A program made the translations under genes and the position numbers. From Gemmatimonadota bacterium (GTDB taxonomy: Bacteria; Gemmatimonadota; Gemmatimonadetes; Longimicrobiales; Gaopeijiaceae), in NCBI GenBank assembly GCA_016209885.1, contig JACQVF010000035.1:1-34560 (forward strand): a stretch of 34,560 bases of DNA, written 5' to 3'. A model generated the notes under the pieces. It had not been told where the DNA came from, made no database searches, and was given only the letters and a program-made list of their open reading frames with translations. Of this stretch, positions 33,414-34,560 are shown in pieces. Numbering within the stretch: the stretch's first letter is position 1; the number at the start of each line of letters is the position of its first letter.

Positions 33414-34560
33414 TCAATCCAGGTCCACTTGCCTCCGATACAGGACAGTGGAGATGGGCTCCCCGTTATCGTATCCGATCCGCTTCCGTCTCGGTTCGTC
33501 AAGCAGGTGATAGCGAATCACCACTTCGAGTGCGGCTGGCCGAGGTTCAGAACTGATCCGAAAATCGAACACGTACGTCCGCGGTGCGCCTTTTGGGAGC
33601 CGCGTATCCCGCAGGTCAACGATGAACGGGCGCCAAAGGATCGTGCGTTTCAGCACGTGTCGGCGGCTCTCGAGAACCTCGCCACCGGCGTTCTTCAAGC
33701 GGAAGTCCACGGTGAGGTGACGATCTGGTGTGCCCGTCGGCAGATAGTGGTCGGCGCCGACGTTCGTCAGCGTGAGGGTTGCCCGCCGGCCGGTCGTCTC
33801 ACCGGCGTCTCCGACGTCCAGCTCGACCTCCAGCGCCTGGCGAACCGTAGCCGGATCGTGCCCCCCCTTCCAGAGATGCTGCCTGCCCGGTCTCGGAATT
33901 CCTCCATTCCATGCTGGTCGCACAACCGAAGGCATATGGCAGCTCGTGCAATTGGCGGCAGTACCCGCCTCGTTGATTTCCGCAACGGTGCCGCACGGCG
34001 GGATCCGATAGAAAGTGTCCCACCGGTTCCCACTCGCCACGTGGCACCGCGTGCAGGCACCGAAGCCGTCCGTCATAGCTGGATCGCGGCGCGTGGGGTG
34101 GGGCGCGCCAGTGTCTCCGTACGGTCCGATGATCGTCTCGCCCCGCACGTGGCATACCGCACACGTCACACCCTCCGCTTGCAGGTCTCGGTCGAACGCC
34201 TCGTTGGGAGCCAGGATGGGCTTCCATTTCTCGGTGTCCCGGAACCCGAGAACAAGATGCTCCTGCTGGTTCTGCAACGGGGTGTGGCAGTTGCGACAGA
34301 TCTGCTGCGAGCCATCGAAGGCGAAGTCAACCTGAAAATAAGGGTCGGCCCACGCCTGCGCGTGCATGCTCGCGGACCATTCCTGGTAGATCTCGGCATG
34401 ACACCGGGCACATTCGCTGGCCGAGAGCGATCGCAATGCCCGTGGCGGATTCGTAACAGGGATCGGTCGTTCGAATGCTTCGCTGACGACGAAGATGTTC
34501 AAGGGTCTGACCATCCGGTAGCCGAGAAACGCGACGAGCAGTCCCAACAGCGCATACAGA
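33414..34560 (-). CDS. Pentaheme cytochrome c (start beyond window edge)
   Basis: At least 377 residues with five CxxCH heme sites: CARCH, CRNCH, CAVCH, CTRCH and CTSCH, followed by a beta-rich C-terminal domain (LTLTNVGADHYLPTGTPDRHLTVDF). The frame stays open to the right edge with hydrophobic residues (LYALLGLLVAFLGYRMV), which look like an N-terminal membrane anchor, so the real start lies outside the window; the TTG at 34547 is not a believable start. The arrangement matches cytochrome c554-like multiheme proteins that carry electrons in the periplasm. Redox partner unknown. The gene for the HMA protein follows. Confidence 0.88.
   Translation of the reverse strand, partial: LYALLGLLVAFLGYRMVRPLNIFVVSEAFERPIPVTNPPRALRSLSASECARCHAEIYQEWSASMHAQAWADPYFQVDFAFDGSQQICRNCHTPLQNQQEHLVLGFRDTEKWKPILAPNEAFDRDLQAEGVTCAVCHVRGETIIGPYGDTGAPHPTRRDPAMTDGFGACTRCHVASGNRWDTFYRIPPCGTVAEINEAGTAANCTSCHMPSVVRPAWNGGIPRPGRQHLWKGGHDPATVRQALEVELDVGDAGETTGRRATLTLTNVGADHYLPTGTPDRHLTVDFRLKNAGGEVLESRRHVLKRTILWRPFIVDLRDTRLPKGAPRTYVFDFRISSEPRPAALEVVIRYHLLDEPRRKRIGYDNGEPISTVLYRRQVDLD

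Overview
The window is high-GC bacterial DNA, almost certainly chromosomal. It carries a dense set of core genes (smc, rsfS, rplI, rpsR, rpsF, ychF, hppA, pth, an L25 gene, prs) together with secreted proteins typical of a Gram-negative, diderm soil or sediment lineage: a metallopeptidase/beta-propeller protein with an apparent outer-membrane barrel, a subtilase with a FlgD-like C-terminus, and SPOR and multiheme cytochrome proteins. The gene content fits Gemmatimonadota best. That is an inference from family content, not from a marker tree.

Region 1 (1-23,570) is a nearly continuous minus-strand block of housekeeping genes. In transcription order it holds: prs, L25 gene, pth, hppA, an M20 hydrolase; ychF, rpsF, rpsR, a DUF2232 membrane protein, rplI; rsfS and the peptidase/propeller/barrel protein; then a SPOR-domain protein, smc, a subtilase and an RNase Z-like hydrolase. 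The only plus-strand gene is a class II aldolase-family protein (16,661-17,740). Two non-coding parts stand out: a 13-bp tandem repeat at the left edge and a palindrome-rich 350-bp stretch before the SPOR gene.

Region 2 (about 23,600-27,731) is accessory. A radical SAM protein with a PqqD-like N-terminus is followed in the same frame by an ArsM-family methyltransferase. The methyltransferase is fused, through a run of seven G, to the N-terminal half of a PiT phosphate permease. The permease shows at least one frameshift and has lost its second half. Two small overlapping plus-strand genes follow, then the 3' part of a tRNA-Ile (GAT) gene with its terminator-like hairpin, a probable integration scar.

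Region 3 (27,732-34,560) is metal handling and redox. It has a MerA-like flavoprotein coupled to a UBP-type zinc-finger protein. Next comes a mercury operon: a mer-type promoter with a 19-bp spacer, merR with its three cysteines, an HMA-domain protein and a full MerA with an N-terminal HMA domain and a C-terminal CC pair. No MerT-like transporter is visible. After a truncated patatin gene, the minus strand holds a secreted HMA protein and a five-heme cytochrome c that runs off the right edge.

The most interesting candidate is the radical SAM/ArsM-type/PiT cluster, which suggests a metalloid-related pathway that may be decaying in this genome. Several of its frame anomalies could also be assembly errors and need read-level checking.
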